A stretch of 64,000 bases of DNA from Geobacillus kaustophilus. GTDB lineage: Bacteria > Bacillota > Bacilli > Bacillales > Anoxybacillaceae. A model generated the notes under the pieces. The model saw only the letters and a program-made list of their open reading frames with translations. It did no database searches and had not been told where the DNA came from. Each line of letters starts with the position of its first letter. The stretch's first letter is position 1. The stretch covers positions 1,736,001 to 1,800,000 of the forward strand of contig NZ_JYBP01000003.1 of NCBI RefSeq assembly GCF_000948285.1, given 5' to 3'. This document shows, one piece after another, positions 40,095-48,899 of the stretch. A program made the position numbers and the translations under genes.

Positions 40095-40743
40095 CGCCCG
40101 CCGTTCCTTTCCCTTTCAGCCGCTTCAGCCACTCGTTCCGTTTTTCAGTCATTTGCTTCATCTCCTCAGCCAACAGCGCCGAAAACGACGGCGGCAAACC
40201 GTTTTTCCTTTTTGATTTCCCCGTCCACTCGCCGCGAAGGAGGGAGCCAAGCCGGCCGAACTCCGCCATTCGTTCCAACCGCTCGCGATACTGCGCTAGC
40301 AGCTCATTGATTTCCTCTTCATCCTCAATTTCCCTAAGCAGCTGAATCGAATCGCCGACGCCGATGACGAGCAGCCGGCGGCCGACTTTAATCAGCTGCA
40401 CAGAGCGGTTCGTCCCGACGCTCGTCCCGCCGAGATGTTCGATGACGCCCTTTTGGCTCGAAACGAATGACTGACGGCGAGACATCCATCTTAACACCGC
40501 ATAAAGAAGAATGAGGACAAAGGCGGTCGCGCCGATGAGCCGAAGCACATCAGAAGCGGAAACCGCATCTGCGGCTTGATTCGCTGTCTGTTTTGTCTGC
40601 TGCCTGGAAGGAGCTGACGGCCCGCATGAATCGGGATGCTGCAGGCAGTCGGCGACCGTCGGGCTTTGAGCAGCCGCTGCCGGCACCGGCCCAAAAGCGA
40701 TGGCTGCCGCCAGCAAAACGGCCGCCCAGCGCCAAATTGCCAT
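40087..40743 (-). CDS. fliO: Flagellar assembly protein FliO (FliZ of Bacillus)
   Basis: A 218-residue protein with an apparent signal peptide (1-25, ending AAAAQS), a short extracytoplasmic part with two cysteines, one membrane helix (about 68-85, VLRLIGATAFVLILLYAVL) and a cytoplasmic FliO domain (VIEHLGGTSVGTNRSVQLIKVGRRLLVIGVGDSIQLL). It helps FliP assembly. Known as FliZ in B. subtilis, longer than enteric FliO. Confidence 0.92.
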   Translation of the reverse strand: MAIWRWAAVLLAAAIAFGPVPAAAAQSPTVADCLQHPDSCGPSAPSRQQTKQTANQAADAVSASDVLRLIGATAFVLILLYAVLRWMSRRQSFVSSQKGVIEHLGGTSVGTNRSVQLIKVGRRLLVIGVGDSIQLLREIEDEEEINELLAQYRERLERMAEFGRLGSLLRGEWTGKSKRKNGLPPSFSALLAEEMKQMTEKRNEWLKRLKGKGTAGDE

Positions 40744-40762
40744 AGTTTCCACCTCTGATCGC

Positions 40763-41122
40763 TCACCCGATCGTTTTGTTGATCGCCTCGATGACGCGGT
40801 CCGCTTGGAACGGCTTAACCACAAAATCTTTCGCCCCTGCCTGAATGGCATCAATCACCATTGCCTGTTGCCCCATCGCTGAGCACATAATGACTTTGGC
40901 GTTGCTGTCGATTTTTTTAATTTCCTTGAGCGCCGCAATCCCGTCCATCTCCGGCATCGTAATATCCATTGTTACGACATCGGGCCGCGTTTCCTTGTAT
41001 TTCTCGATGGCCTGCCGCCCATCGGCCGCTTCGGCGACGACTTCATGTCCGTTTTTCGTCAAAATGTCTTTAATCATCATGCGCATAAATGCCGCATCAT
41101 CAACGACAAGCACTCTTGCCAT
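40763..41122 (-). CDS. cheY: Chemotaxis response regulator CheY
   Basis: A 119-residue single receiver domain. Acidic pocket DD (8-9), phosphorylation site Asp53 (VVTMDITMPEMDG), and Lys in VVKPF. CheY-P binds FliM/FliY at the switch; in Bacillus it promotes counter-clockwise rotation. In the operon between fliY and fliO. Confidence 0.97.
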   Translation of the reverse strand: MARVLVVDDAAFMRMMIKDILTKNGHEVVAEAADGRQAIEKYKETRPDVVTMDITMPEMDGIAALKEIKKIDSNAKVIMCSAMGQQAMVIDAIQAGAKDFVVKPFQADRVIEAINKTIG

Positions 41123-41147
41123 GTCCCATTACCTCCCAAACGCCTGT

Positions 41148-42329
41148 TTATTTTAGCCGTGTTAGCCGATCGCTTTGGCTGATGATGTCTGTGATGCGGA
41201 CCCCGAAATTTTCATCGATGACGACAACCTCGCCTTTCGCGATCAGCTTGTTGTTGACAAACACGTCGACCGGTTCGCCGGCCAGCTTATCAAGCTCAAT
41301 GATCGATCCAGTCGACAGCTGCAAAATTTCCTGCACCGATCGCTTCGTCCGTCCGAGCTCAACCGTCACCTGCAACGGCACATCAAACAGCAGCTCCAAA
41401 TTGCGCGCCTCCGTTGCCGCAAGCGGCGGGGCATCGAACTCGACGAAATCGGCGGTTTGAATATGCCGCGCGGCTGCACCATCTCTCTCCTTGTCCGTGC
41501 GTCCAGCCGGCGGTTTATCCGTCGAGCGGCTCGCCGCTTCTGAAACGGCCGCACCGTCGTTCATCTGAGCGTCAGTCAGAACAGGCTGCGGCTCGCTGAA
41601 CGACCGCGCGTCCGCCGACGGCTTGAGGTTGACTTCCGCAGCCCCCGGCTCCTCAAGCGGCGAGCCGAGCAATTGGGCGACCAATTCTTTTGCGAAATCG
41701 ATCGGCAACAGCTGCATAATGCTTGAGTCGATCAACTCGCCGATTTTCAGCCGAAACGACACTTTAATGAAAAAATCTTCGTCCGGCAAATATTCCATCC
41801 CTTTTCCTTCCGTCAAATCAAGAAGATGGAGCGTCGGCGGGGAAATGTCGACCCGCTTGCCAAAGACAGTCGACATCGATGTCGCTGCTGAGCCCATCAT
41901 TTGGTTCATCGCTTCTTGAACAGCGCTCAGCTGAATCTCTCCTAGCGGGCCATCAGCCGCCGTTCCATTGCCGCCAAGCATTAAATCTGCGATAATCGCC
42001 GCGTCTTGCTGTTTAATGACCAACAAGTTGGTCCCGAGCAGCCCTTCCGTATAGTTGACTTGGATGGCGACATATGGCTGCGGGAATTCATTAGCGACGC
42101 TTGTGCGCTCAATAATGGACACGCTTGGCGTCGTAATTTCTACCTTTTGGTTCAATAACATCGACAGTGCAGTGGCCGAACTGCCGAAAGAAATATTGCC
42201 GATTTCCCCAAGAGCGTCCTGCTCAAGTGGAGAGAGAATATCATGAAGCGCCGGAATATGTCCGTCGCTGTCCATTCCGCGCAACAAAGCATCAATTTCA
42301 TCCTGCGACAACATTCCATCATTCATCAT
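41148..42329 (-). CDS. fliY: Flagellar switch phosphatase FliY
   Basis: A 393-residue fusion of an N-terminal CheY-binding peptide (MLSQDEIDALLRGM), a CheC-like phosphatase core with two Glu/Asn centres (LGEIGNISFGSSATAL; VQEAMNQMMGSAAT), a variable linker (about 225-300) and a C-terminal FliN/SpoA domain (VELGRTKRSVQEILQLSTGSIIELD). It is part of the C-ring and hydrolyses CheY-P. Overlaps fliM by 11 bases. Confidence 0.96.
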   Translation of the reverse strand: MMNDGMLSQDEIDALLRGMDSDGHIPALHDILSPLEQDALGEIGNISFGSSATALSMLLNQKVEITTPSVSIIERTSVANEFPQPYVAIQVNYTEGLLGTNLLVIKQQDAAIIADLMLGGNGTAADGPLGEIQLSAVQEAMNQMMGSAATSMSTVFGKRVDISPPTLHLLDLTEGKGMEYLPDEDFFIKVSFRLKIGELIDSSIMQLLPIDFAKELVAQLLGSPLEEPGAAEVNLKPSADARSFSEPQPVLTDAQMNDGAAVSEAASRSTDKPPAGRTDKERDGAAARHIQTADFVEFDAPPLAATEARNLELLFDVPLQVTVELGRTKRSVQEILQLSTGSIIELDKLAGEPVDVFVNNKLIAKGEVVVIDENFGVRITDIISQSDRLTRLK

Positions 42330-43323
42330 GGTCGTCTTCGTCCCCCTCGATCATCGCTAAAATTTGCACCGCCAGCTTTTTGTTCCGCTTCCCCGGCTGG
42401 CCGATAAATTTTGGAATATGGCCGATTTTAACCACGAGCGGCTCATGAATCGACTGCTCGAGCTGAATGACATCGCCGGCCTCGAGTTGAAGCAATTCAT
42501 TGACCGTGATGACCGCCGTTCCCAGTTCAGCGATAATCGGCAATTTTGCCGCGCGGATGCGCTGTTCGATCCGTTTCGCTTCCTCGGGGGAACGCTCCTT
42601 TTTTTGCGCCTGCATCCAGTAATGCACCGACAGCCGCGGCATAATCGGCTCCAAGACGACATGCGGAATGCACACATTCATCATGCCGCGCGCTTCGCCG
42701 ATTTGGGTGTTGAGCGAAATGACGACGACGGTGTCGTTCGGCGCGATCATGCGCAAAAACTGCGGATTGACTTCAAAATCGACAAAGAGCGGGTCGACTT
42801 CCGCCACCGATTCCCAAGCGTCGCGCCAATGGACAAACGCCTTGTCAAACAAATTGGACATGATGCGTGTTTCAATCTCAGTCAAATGCTCCACTTTATC
42901 CATGCCGACGCCGCGCCCGCCCATCACCCGGTCAAGCATGGCGTAAGCGATGTTCGGGTTGACTTCCAAAAGGACATGCCCGCCAAGCGGCGGCACCTCA
43001 AAGACATTGATGATCGTCATTTTGGGGATGGAGCGGACAAATTCTTCGTATGGAATTTGGTCGGCCGATGCGACCGAAATTTGCACATACGTGCGCAGCT
43101 GGGCGGAAAAAAACGTTGTCAGCAGACGGGCGAAATTCTCATGAATGCGCGTCAGGCTGCGGATTTGATCTTTGGAAAACCGGAGCGCCCGCCGGAAATC
43201 ATACGTTTTGACGCGTCGGCCTTCCTCCTCTTTTTTCAGCTCCTCCGCGCTCATCTCCCCTGCAGAAAGCGCAGCGAGCAACGCGTCAATTTCGCTTTGC
43301 GACAATACTTCCCCGGCCGTCAT
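42319..43323 (-). CDS. fliM: Flagellar motor switch protein FliM
   Basis: A 334-residue C-ring protein. The N-terminal EVLSQSEIDALLAALSAGEM binds CheY-P and echoes the start of FliY; the middle domain has GGxG-like GGRGVGMDKVEHLTEIE; the C-terminal SpoA domain ends near residue 320. It follows fliL by 28 bases. Confidence 0.97.
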   Translation of the reverse strand: MTAGEVLSQSEIDALLAALSAGEMSAEELKKEEEGRRVKTYDFRRALRFSKDQIRSLTRIHENFARLLTTFFSAQLRTYVQISVASADQIPYEEFVRSIPKMTIINVFEVPPLGGHVLLEVNPNIAYAMLDRVMGGRGVGMDKVEHLTEIETRIMSNLFDKAFVHWRDAWESVAEVDPLFVDFEVNPQFLRMIAPNDTVVVISLNTQIGEARGMMNVCIPHVVLEPIMPRLSVHYWMQAQKKERSPEEAKRIEQRIRAAKLPIIAELGTAVITVNELLQLEAGDVIQLEQSIHEPLVVKIGHIPKFIGQPGKRNKKLAVQILAMIEGDEDDHDE

Positions 43324-43351
43324 TTCATCTTCCCCCCTTCCAATGACAGGG

Positions 43352-43780
43352 CTACTGGAGGATAAAAGAGGTAATGTAGACGTTCTCCACTCTCCCTTCT
43401 TGCATCAGTCCGTTGATCTCACGCTTCAGCCGCTCTTTCAGCGCCGTCAGTCCTTCTTTTCCTTTAAAGTCGGCCGCTTTCATCTGTGAGAGCTGCTCGA
43501 TGATCACGTCTTTCATCTGAAAATCCCGTTTCTCCGCCTCTTCTTTTCCTTGATCGCTGTCTGTTTCAATTTTAAATGAGATTTTAATATAACGCCCGTC
43601 CGCTAAATTCGTTGTCATTTCCGGAATGTCGATCGATCGTTCTGCAAGTTCGTCGGCGCTTGGCGCCCCCTGTTTCTCCGCATGTCCCATCTTCATCACC
43701 GCGACAAGCGCCGCCGTTCCGGCTAAGGCGATAACCGCCAGCACAATGATCATCGTTTTGATTGCTTTATTCCCTTTCAC
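43352..43780 (-). CDS. fliL: Flagellar basal-body-associated protein FliL
   Basis: A 142-residue protein with one membrane helix (about 8-28, MIIVLAVIALAGTAALVAVM) and an extracytoplasmic stomatin-like domain that rings the stator. It starts at GTG 43780 behind AGGAGGATTGGACA, so a longer ATG frame overlapping swrD is rejected. It overlaps the swrD end by 14 bases. Confidence 0.94.
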   Translation of the reverse strand: MKGNKAIKTMIIVLAVIALAGTAALVAVMKMGHAEKQGAPSADELAERSIDIPEMTTNLADGRYIKISFKIETDSDQGKEEAEKRDFQMKDVIIEQLSQMKAADFKGKEGLTALKERLKREINGLMQEGRVENVYITSFILQ

Positions 43781-43991
43781 TGTCCAATCCTCCTGCTTTC
43801 GGTAAGCGAAACACGCCAAGCTGCCGGTAAAATTCGCTCGCTCGTGCAACCACTTGCTCGACCGTTTCGCGGACGACGAATTTTTTGCCGTTCGTCAGCG
43901 TCACGGTCGTATCAGGAAACGCTTCAATTTGTTCGATGTACAGCGCATTGAGCACAAACCGTTTGCCGTTGAGCTTCGTTAACGAAATCAT
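43767..43991 (-). CDS. swrD: Flagellar power protein SwrD (FlbD/YlzI family)
   Basis: A 74-residue FlbD-family protein with the conserved MISLTKLNGKRFVLNALYIEQIE and TLTNGKKFVVRETVEQV. In B. subtilis SwrD raises flagellar torque. The ATG has no Shine-Dalgarno of its own; a 10-codon leader frame with a strong site ends on it (ATGA), suggesting coupled initiation. Confidence 0.93.
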   Translation of the reverse strand: MISLTKLNGKRFVLNALYIEQIEAFPDTTVTLTNGKKFVVRETVEQVVARASEFYRQLGVFRLPKAGGLDSERE

Positions 43992-44020
43992 CGGCCAGCA
44001 GGCGAGAGAAGACCGCTCAC
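43988..44020 (-). CDS. Putative 10-codon leader peptide coupled to swrD
   Basis: GTG at 44020 is preceded by a perfect AGGAGGT with five bases between. It reads MSGLLSPAGR and stops at TGA 43988-43990, overlapping the swrD ATG as ATGA. Expression is inferred from the ribosome site only; the alternative is that this region merely supplies a distant SD. Confidence 0.45.
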   Translation of the reverse strand: MSGLLSPAGR

Positions 44021-44035
44021 GCCCTACCTCCTATT

Positions 44036-44839
44036 CTATTTTTTCAAGTTGACAAGCTCTTGCAAAATTTCGTCCGATGTCGTAATGATGCGCGTATTCG
44101 CCTGGAAGCCTCGTTGGGCGACGATCATCTCCGTGAATTCCTCGGCAAGGTCGACGTTGGACATTTCAAGCGCGCCGGAGACGATCGTTCCTGTTCCGTT
44201 CGCTCCCGGCGCTCCTGTCGTTGGCGTTCCAGAGTTGGTCGTTTCGCGGAACAAGTTGTTGCCGGCTTTTTCTAATCCGTCATTGTTTGCAAATTTAGCC
44301 AGCTGAATCGTGCCGATCGTCTGCAAGTTCCCGGAAGCGTCCACAATGGTCACTTGGCCGTCGGCTCCGATGCTCAAGCTTTTCGCATTTGTCGGAACTC
44401 CCAATCTACCATTGGATGTACTGAGCAAATATTGGCCATCGGCATTGACAATATAGCCTTGCGAATCGAGATAAAAATTCCCGGCTCTCGTATACATGCG
44501 ATTGTTGCCGGAAGCGTCGCCGACGACGAAAAATCCATCCCCGGAAATCGCCAAATCGAGCACGCGGCCGGTCGTTTGCAAGCTGCCTTGCGTATGGACG
44601 GTGTCGATCGCCGCAAGCTGCGAACCGAGCCCGACTTGCTTCGGATTCGTCCCGCCGCGGCCGGCACCGGCATTGGGTCCGCTTGCGCCAGAAATCGTCT
44701 GGCTCATTAAATCTTTAAACACCGTTCGTCCTTTTTTAAACCCGTACGTATTGACATTGGCGATGTTGTTGCCGATGACGTCCAACTTCGTTTGGAAGTT
44801 GCGCATGGCGCCGATTCCGGAATACATGGAACGAAGCAT
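44036..44839 (-). CDS. flgE: Flagellar hook protein FlgE (Bacillus FlgG-type)
   Basis: A 267-residue rod/hook-family protein. N-terminal MLRSMYSGIGAMRNFQTKLDVIGNNIANVNTYGFKK and C-terminal heptad ending RGFQANTRIITTSDEILQELVNLKK are the axial-protein signatures. The middle is Gly/Thr/Asn-rich. It is the hook protein by length and location after flgD, although formerly named flgG in B. subtilis. Confidence 0.94.
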   Translation of the reverse strand: MLRSMYSGIGAMRNFQTKLDVIGNNIANVNTYGFKKGRTVFKDLMSQTISGASGPNAGAGRGGTNPKQVGLGSQLAAIDTVHTQGSLQTTGRVLDLAISGDGFFVVGDASGNNRMYTRAGNFYLDSQGYIVNADGQYLLSTSNGRLGVPTNAKSLSIGADGQVTIVDASGNLQTIGTIQLAKFANNDGLEKAGNNLFRETTNSGTPTTGAPGANGTGTIVSGALEMSNVDLAEEFTEMIVAQRGFQANTRIITTSDEILQELVNLKK

Positions 44840-44856
44840 TGGTTCCTTCTCCCCTT

Positions 44857-45285
44857 TTATCCTTTTTGTTCAACTTTCACGACCGCATCCGCGGCAATCG
44901 TTGTCCCGTTATCAAGCCCGAGAGTCACTTGGCCGTCTTTTTGCATGACCGATTGAACGACGGCGCTCATCATCGTATCACCGTCTTGCCAGTGCACCGT
45001 TTTGCCGATCCATTCGCTGTAGCGCAGCAGCGCATCGCGGCTTGACGCTTGCATCCATTGCTGCATCAAATTGGCGATGTTCATCATTTGCTCAAGCGAA
45101 GAGAAACTCGCCATTTGCGCGATAAACTCTTTATCTTCCATCGGATTGAGCGGGTCTTGATTTTCAAGCTGAGCGAGCAAAATTTTGAGAAAATCGTCTT
45201 TTCCTAAAATTTGATTGCCCGTTTTCCGTTCCGGCTGAACCGCGTTGGTCAGCCATAAACTTCCATCAATCACATTCGTTGTCAT
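44857..45285 (-). CDS. flgD: Flagellar hook cap protein FlgD
   Basis: A 142-residue FlgD, short compared with enteric forms but like Bacillus YlxG. Conserved [41 protein letters not shown]. It caps the growing hook. It lies between fliK and flgE. Confidence 0.94.
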   Translation of the reverse strand: MTTNVIDGSLWLTNAVQPERKTGNQILGKDDFLKILLAQLENQDPLNPMEDKEFIAQMASFSSLEQMMNIANLMQQWMQASSRDALLRYSEWIGKTVHWQDGDTMMSAVVQSVMQKDGQVTLGLDNGTTIAADAVVKVEQKG

Positions 45286-45303
45286 CCTCGTTCTTTTCCC
45301 CCC

Positions 45304-46491
45304 TTATGCGTCAGCTTCGATCCCGTCTAGCGCAAACGGGAAGGAAGATGATGGATCCCGCTTTTGTTTTTGCCGCGATTCGCCCTGCTGCTGTCCTCCT
45401 TGGCGGTTCCCGGAATACGGCGGCATAGCGGGGCTGTCATAATCCGACCAAACAGTCCATTTTTCGACCGTGATGTGACTCGCATCAAGCTGCTGAGCAA
45501 GCTGCGGCAAATGAGCGTAGAGCAACTCTTTTACCGCGTCGTTCGCCACAAGCAGCTTGGCGGCGAGCTTCCCGCCTTCCTCTGTCATTTTCACCGTCAC
45601 CGTCCCGAGATGTTCCGGATGCAGACGGATGACAAGCTGCATGACACCGCTTGGCAACTTCATCCAACGTGCCGACCTTAGCGCGTGGGCGACTTGATCA
45701 GCGACGCTTCCGCCAGCTGACGCCGGCATCTCACCGATCAGCTCAACAGATGAAGAGAATGATAAAAGCGCAGAAGGAGTGGTGAAGGAAGGAGCGGCTT
45801 CGCCGCCATGCCCCTTGTCCCCCCTTTTTGGCAGCGAAACGTCTTTTTCACCAGCCGGCCGGACGAAAGAAACTCCGTTAGGCAGCGCGACAACCGGCCC
45901 GTTGCCTCCCTGCTCCTTGAATGGACGCTGGTCGCCATCGCTCAGGAGCGGGGTAAACATCCCTGTTTTTCCGCTGGAAGGCGAAAAAGATTCAGCATCG
46001 ATACTACGGCTTTTCCGTCCGTCGGTTATGAACGCACGTTCAAATCCCGCTTTATCGGCCGCCGGCTGAGCGGCAATCGTTTCTTCGCCATTCATGGCAC
46101 CGACAAGCGGAAATGGCCAATGATCACTAGTTTTCCCTTCCGTCTGCTTATCTGCCGCCAAAAGCGGCGCGCCGGCAACCGCCGAAATCGGAGCAACAGC
46201 CAAAGCGGCCACGATGGAAGGGGCAAGCCACAATGATTCTATTTGCGCCGGTTTCTTTTCCGCTGAAGATGGTTGTCCGACTGCGCCCGTTTCCATTCCG
46301 CCATTTTGCCAATCTGGCTCTTTGTTTTTGTTCGACTCCTCTTGAAACAAGCTAATCCCTGCCCCAGCGGGCAATAGCTCTTGTTGCTTGTGGGCAAGCA
46401 GCGCCGCAAACATGCTGGTGTTTTCGGATTCTTTTTTCACCGCCATAGTGCCTGCGGATGGCGGCGCGCTTGCTGTGATCGTTACTTTCAT
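45304..46491 (-). CDS. fliK: Flagellar hook-length control protein FliK
   Basis: A 395-residue exported ruler with a variable Ala/Ser/Lys-rich N-terminal two-thirds and a conserved C-terminal switch domain (about 285-365: GVMQLVIRLHPEHLGTVTVKMTEEGGKLAAKLLV). It interacts with FlhB to change export specificity. The start overlaps the motE stop by four bases. Confidence 0.92.
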   Translation of the reverse strand: MKVTITASAPPSAGTMAVKKESENTSMFAALLAHKQQELLPAGAGISLFQEESNKNKEPDWQNGGMETGAVGQPSSAEKKPAQIESLWLAPSIVAALAVAPISAVAGAPLLAADKQTEGKTSDHWPFPLVGAMNGEETIAAQPAADKAGFERAFITDGRKSRSIDAESFSPSSGKTGMFTPLLSDGDQRPFKEQGGNGPVVALPNGVSFVRPAGEKDVSLPKRGDKGHGGEAAPSFTTPSALLSFSSSVELIGEMPASAGGSVADQVAHALRSARWMKLPSGVMQLVIRLHPEHLGTVTVKMTEEGGKLAAKLLVANDAVKELLYAHLPQLAQQLDASHITVEKWTVWSDYDSPAMPPYSGNRQGGQQQGESRQKQKRDPSSSFPFALDGIEADA

Positions 46492-47099
46492 TCGGCCGCC
46501 TCCTTCCCCATCGCCCTTTTGCTTAACGATGCCAACAGTTTCGCCGCCCGCCCGGCCGGCATTTGTTCCAAAATGGCTGCCGCTTTGTCGCCATCAATCC
46601 GGCTCAGTACACGGAGCGCTTCGCTCTCAGGCAGTTCCCCTAAAATAGCCGCTGCCTGTTTTTCCGACATGGCGTCATACATGCCGGCGACATCTTCTTC
46701 CGTCAAGGCCGGCTCGTCAACAGGCTCAGCCTGAGCGTCCGTTTTCCCGCTTGGCATAGACAGCTGGGCGATTTCCTTTTCCTTTGCCGCCAATTCGTTT
46801 TTCAACTGTTTGATTTGCTTTTGTTGGTCGGCGATCGTTCGTTTTTGCTGGTTGATCGTCTGCTGCTGAGCTTCAATCGTTTTTTGCAAAGCTTTCTCCC
46901 TTTTGCTCCAGTCGACCCACTCGGAGACAAACGGCGCCTTTATTGTCCACTGCTTTGCCGCCTTGGCCACATCAACGCCGGCAACGTTTAAAATCAACAA
47001 CAGAAAGGAGGCGGCAAACGCACTCGGAATGACAATGACAAACAACAGCCATTGCCACCAACTCGACTGCATTTCCTGTTCAACTTTGCTCTCCGCCAT
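46488..47099 (-). CDS. ylxF: MgtE-N-like flagellar protein YlxF (MotE)
   Basis: A 203-residue protein with one N-terminal membrane helix (about 15-37), a long coiled coil (60-115, rich in Gln/Lys) and a C-terminal MgtE-N-like helical domain (MYDAMSEKQAAAILGELPESEALRVLSRID). Similar to the MotE chaperone-like family. Likely has a role in stator or basal-body assembly. It starts right after fliJ. Confidence 0.88.
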   Translation of the reverse strand: MAESKVEQEMQSSWWQWLLFVIVIPSAFAASFLLLILNVAGVDVAKAAKQWTIKAPFVSEWVDWSKREKALQKTIEAQQQTINQQKRTIADQQKQIKQLKNELAAKEKEIAQLSMPSGKTDAQAEPVDEPALTEEDVAGMYDAMSEKQAAAILGELPESEALRVLSRIDGDKAAAILEQMPAGRAAKLLASLSKRAMGKEAAE

Positions 47100-47546
47100 C
47101 TATACCTCTCCCTGCCTTGCAAAACGTTGAACCGCCATTTCATCGAGCAGGCGGCGTTCCGCTTCCCTCTCAAGCTGCTCGGCCCACCGCTTCATGCGCT
47201 CGCGCATTTTTTCGTATTTTTTCACTTCGATATTCAATTCCATCAAACGCTGTTGCCGGCGCTGCATCTGCTCGCGCGCCTGCATGACGACGAACTGATA
47301 ATGGTCGATCGTCCGCTCTAAATTCGCCATATATTGCAGCCTAAGGCGAATGTCTCCAACGGACAGGCCGGCTTGAAGCTGTTCATCCCGAGCCGCCGCG
47401 CATTCTTCTTTTTCCTTGAGCAGGCGGTAAAGCGTTTCGGCTGCCTGCTCAAACCGGCGGACTGCCTCCTCATATTCGCCAAGCGCCTTCTCTTTTTCTT
47501 TTTCTTTCATCGCCAGCACTTTTTGCAGCCGAAACGTCGGCGTCAC
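47100..47546 (-). CDS. fliJ: Flagellar export chaperone FliJ
   Basis: A 148-residue, almost wholly coiled-coil protein that couples FliI ATPase to the export gate. It starts at GTG 47546 with GGGTG upstream: MTPTFRLQKVLAMKEKEKEKALGEYEEA. Rich in Glu, Arg, Gln. Confidence 0.93.
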   Translation of the reverse strand: MTPTFRLQKVLAMKEKEKEKALGEYEEAVRRFEQAAETLYRLLKEKEECAAARDEQLQAGLSVGDIRLRLQYMANLERTIDHYQFVVMQAREQMQRRQQRLMELNIEVKKYEKMRERMKRWAEQLEREAERRLLDEMAVQRFARQGEV

Positions 47547-47588
47547 ATTTGTTCACCCTTTCATCGTCTGAAAATGGCGCGCGATTTC

Positions 47589-48899
47589 TCACCGAACCGA
47601 CAACAAGCGCAACAGTGCATCAATGCTTTCGGCGCGCGTCGTTTTTTCATCGATGTTTTGGCGGCAAAACGCCATCATTTGCGGATAAAATTCGATCGCC
47701 TCATCAATTTCTTGGGACGACCCCCGTTTGTACGCCCCGATTTGAATCAAATCCTCCGAATCTATATAAGTGGACAGAAGGCGGCGGAACCGGTTTGCCG
47801 CTTCGCGGTGCTCTGCGCTGATCATGTGGGGCATGACGCGGCTGACGCTTTTGAGCACGTTGATCGCCGGATAATGCCCTTTGTTCGCCAGCTGGCGTTC
47901 TAACACAAAATGGCCATCCAAAATACCGCGCACCGCATCAGCGATCGGCTCATTCATATCATCGCCGTCAACAAGCACCGTATAAAACGCAGTGATCGTG
48001 CCGGAAGCGTTCGTTCCAGCCCGTTCAAGCAGCTTTGGCAGGAGGGCGAAGACCGATGGCGTATAGCCTTTCGTCGTCGGCGGCTCACCGACAGCAAGGC
48101 CAATCTCCCGCTGCGCCATAGCGACGCGGGTGACCGAGTCCATCATGAGCATGACATCCGCCCCTTGGTCGCGGAAATATTCGGCGATCGCCGTTGCCGT
48201 ATAGGCGCCTTTGACGCGCATCAGCGCCGGCTGGTCGGACGTGGCGACGACGACGACCGAGCGGGCCAAGCCGTCCGGGCCAAGGTCGCGCTCTAAAAAC
48301 TCGCGCACTTCGCGGCCACGCTCGCCGATTAAGGCGATGACGTTCACATCAGCCGACGTATGGCGGGCGATCATTCCCATGAGCGTGCTTTTGCCGACGC
48401 CCGAGCCGGCAAAAATGCCGACGCGTTGCCCCTTGCCGACGGCAAGCAGGCTGTCGATGACGCGGATGCCGACTTCAAGCGGTTCGGCAATCGGCGGCCG
48501 AACGAGCGGATTGGGCGGATCGCGTTCGACCGACACCGGCTTCAACCCGGGCGGCAACGGGCTCCCGTCAAGCGGTTGGCCGAGCGGATCAAGTACCATG
48601 CCAATGAGCGCATCGCCCACGTGCACTTCAAGCGGCCGGCCGGTCGCTTCGACAAGGCAGCCGGGAGCGATATGGGTCGTGGCGGAAAACGGCATAAGCA
48701 AGACGTGCTGTTCATGAAAGCCGACGACTTCAGCGGGGATTTTCCGGCATCCGCTCTGTTCATGGATGTAACAAAGGTCGCCAATCGAGCTTTTCGGTCC
48801 TTTCGATTCCATCATCAAGCCGATGACGCGCGACACTTTGCCAAACCGTTTATACAAGTCGACAGCGTCTATTTCATCAAGAAGCGCCTGCCAGTTCAG
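47589..48899 (-). CDS. fliI: Flagellum-specific ATP synthase FliI, probable CTG start
   Basis: A 436-residue F1-beta-like ATPase energising flagellar export. Walker A IFAGSGVGKSTL, Walker B VMLMMDSVTRVAMAQREIG, and ALIGERGREVREFLERDLG. No ATG or GTG lies at the expected N-terminus. CTG 48899 has GAAGGAGG nine bases upstream and yields MNWQALLDEIDAVDLYKRFGKV, aligning in length with B. subtilis FliI (438 residues). A TTG at 48857 is in frame but lacks a ribosome site and cuts 14 residues. Confidence 0.93.
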   Translation of the reverse strand: MNWQALLDEIDAVDLYKRFGKVSRVIGLMMESKGPKSSIGDLCYIHEQSGCRKIPAEVVGFHEQHVLLMPFSATTHIAPGCLVEATGRPLEVHVGDALIGMVLDPLGQPLDGSPLPPGLKPVSVERDPPNPLVRPPIAEPLEVGIRVIDSLLAVGKGQRVGIFAGSGVGKSTLMGMIARHTSADVNVIALIGERGREVREFLERDLGPDGLARSVVVVATSDQPALMRVKGAYTATAIAEYFRDQGADVMLMMDSVTRVAMAQREIGLAVGEPPTTKGYTPSVFALLPKLLERAGTNASGTITAFYTVLVDGDDMNEPIADAVRGILDGHFVLERQLANKGHYPAINVLKSVSRVMPHMISAEHREAANRFRRLLSTYIDSEDLIQIGAYKRGSSQEIDEAIEFYPQMMAFCRQNIDEKTTRAESIDALLRLLSVR

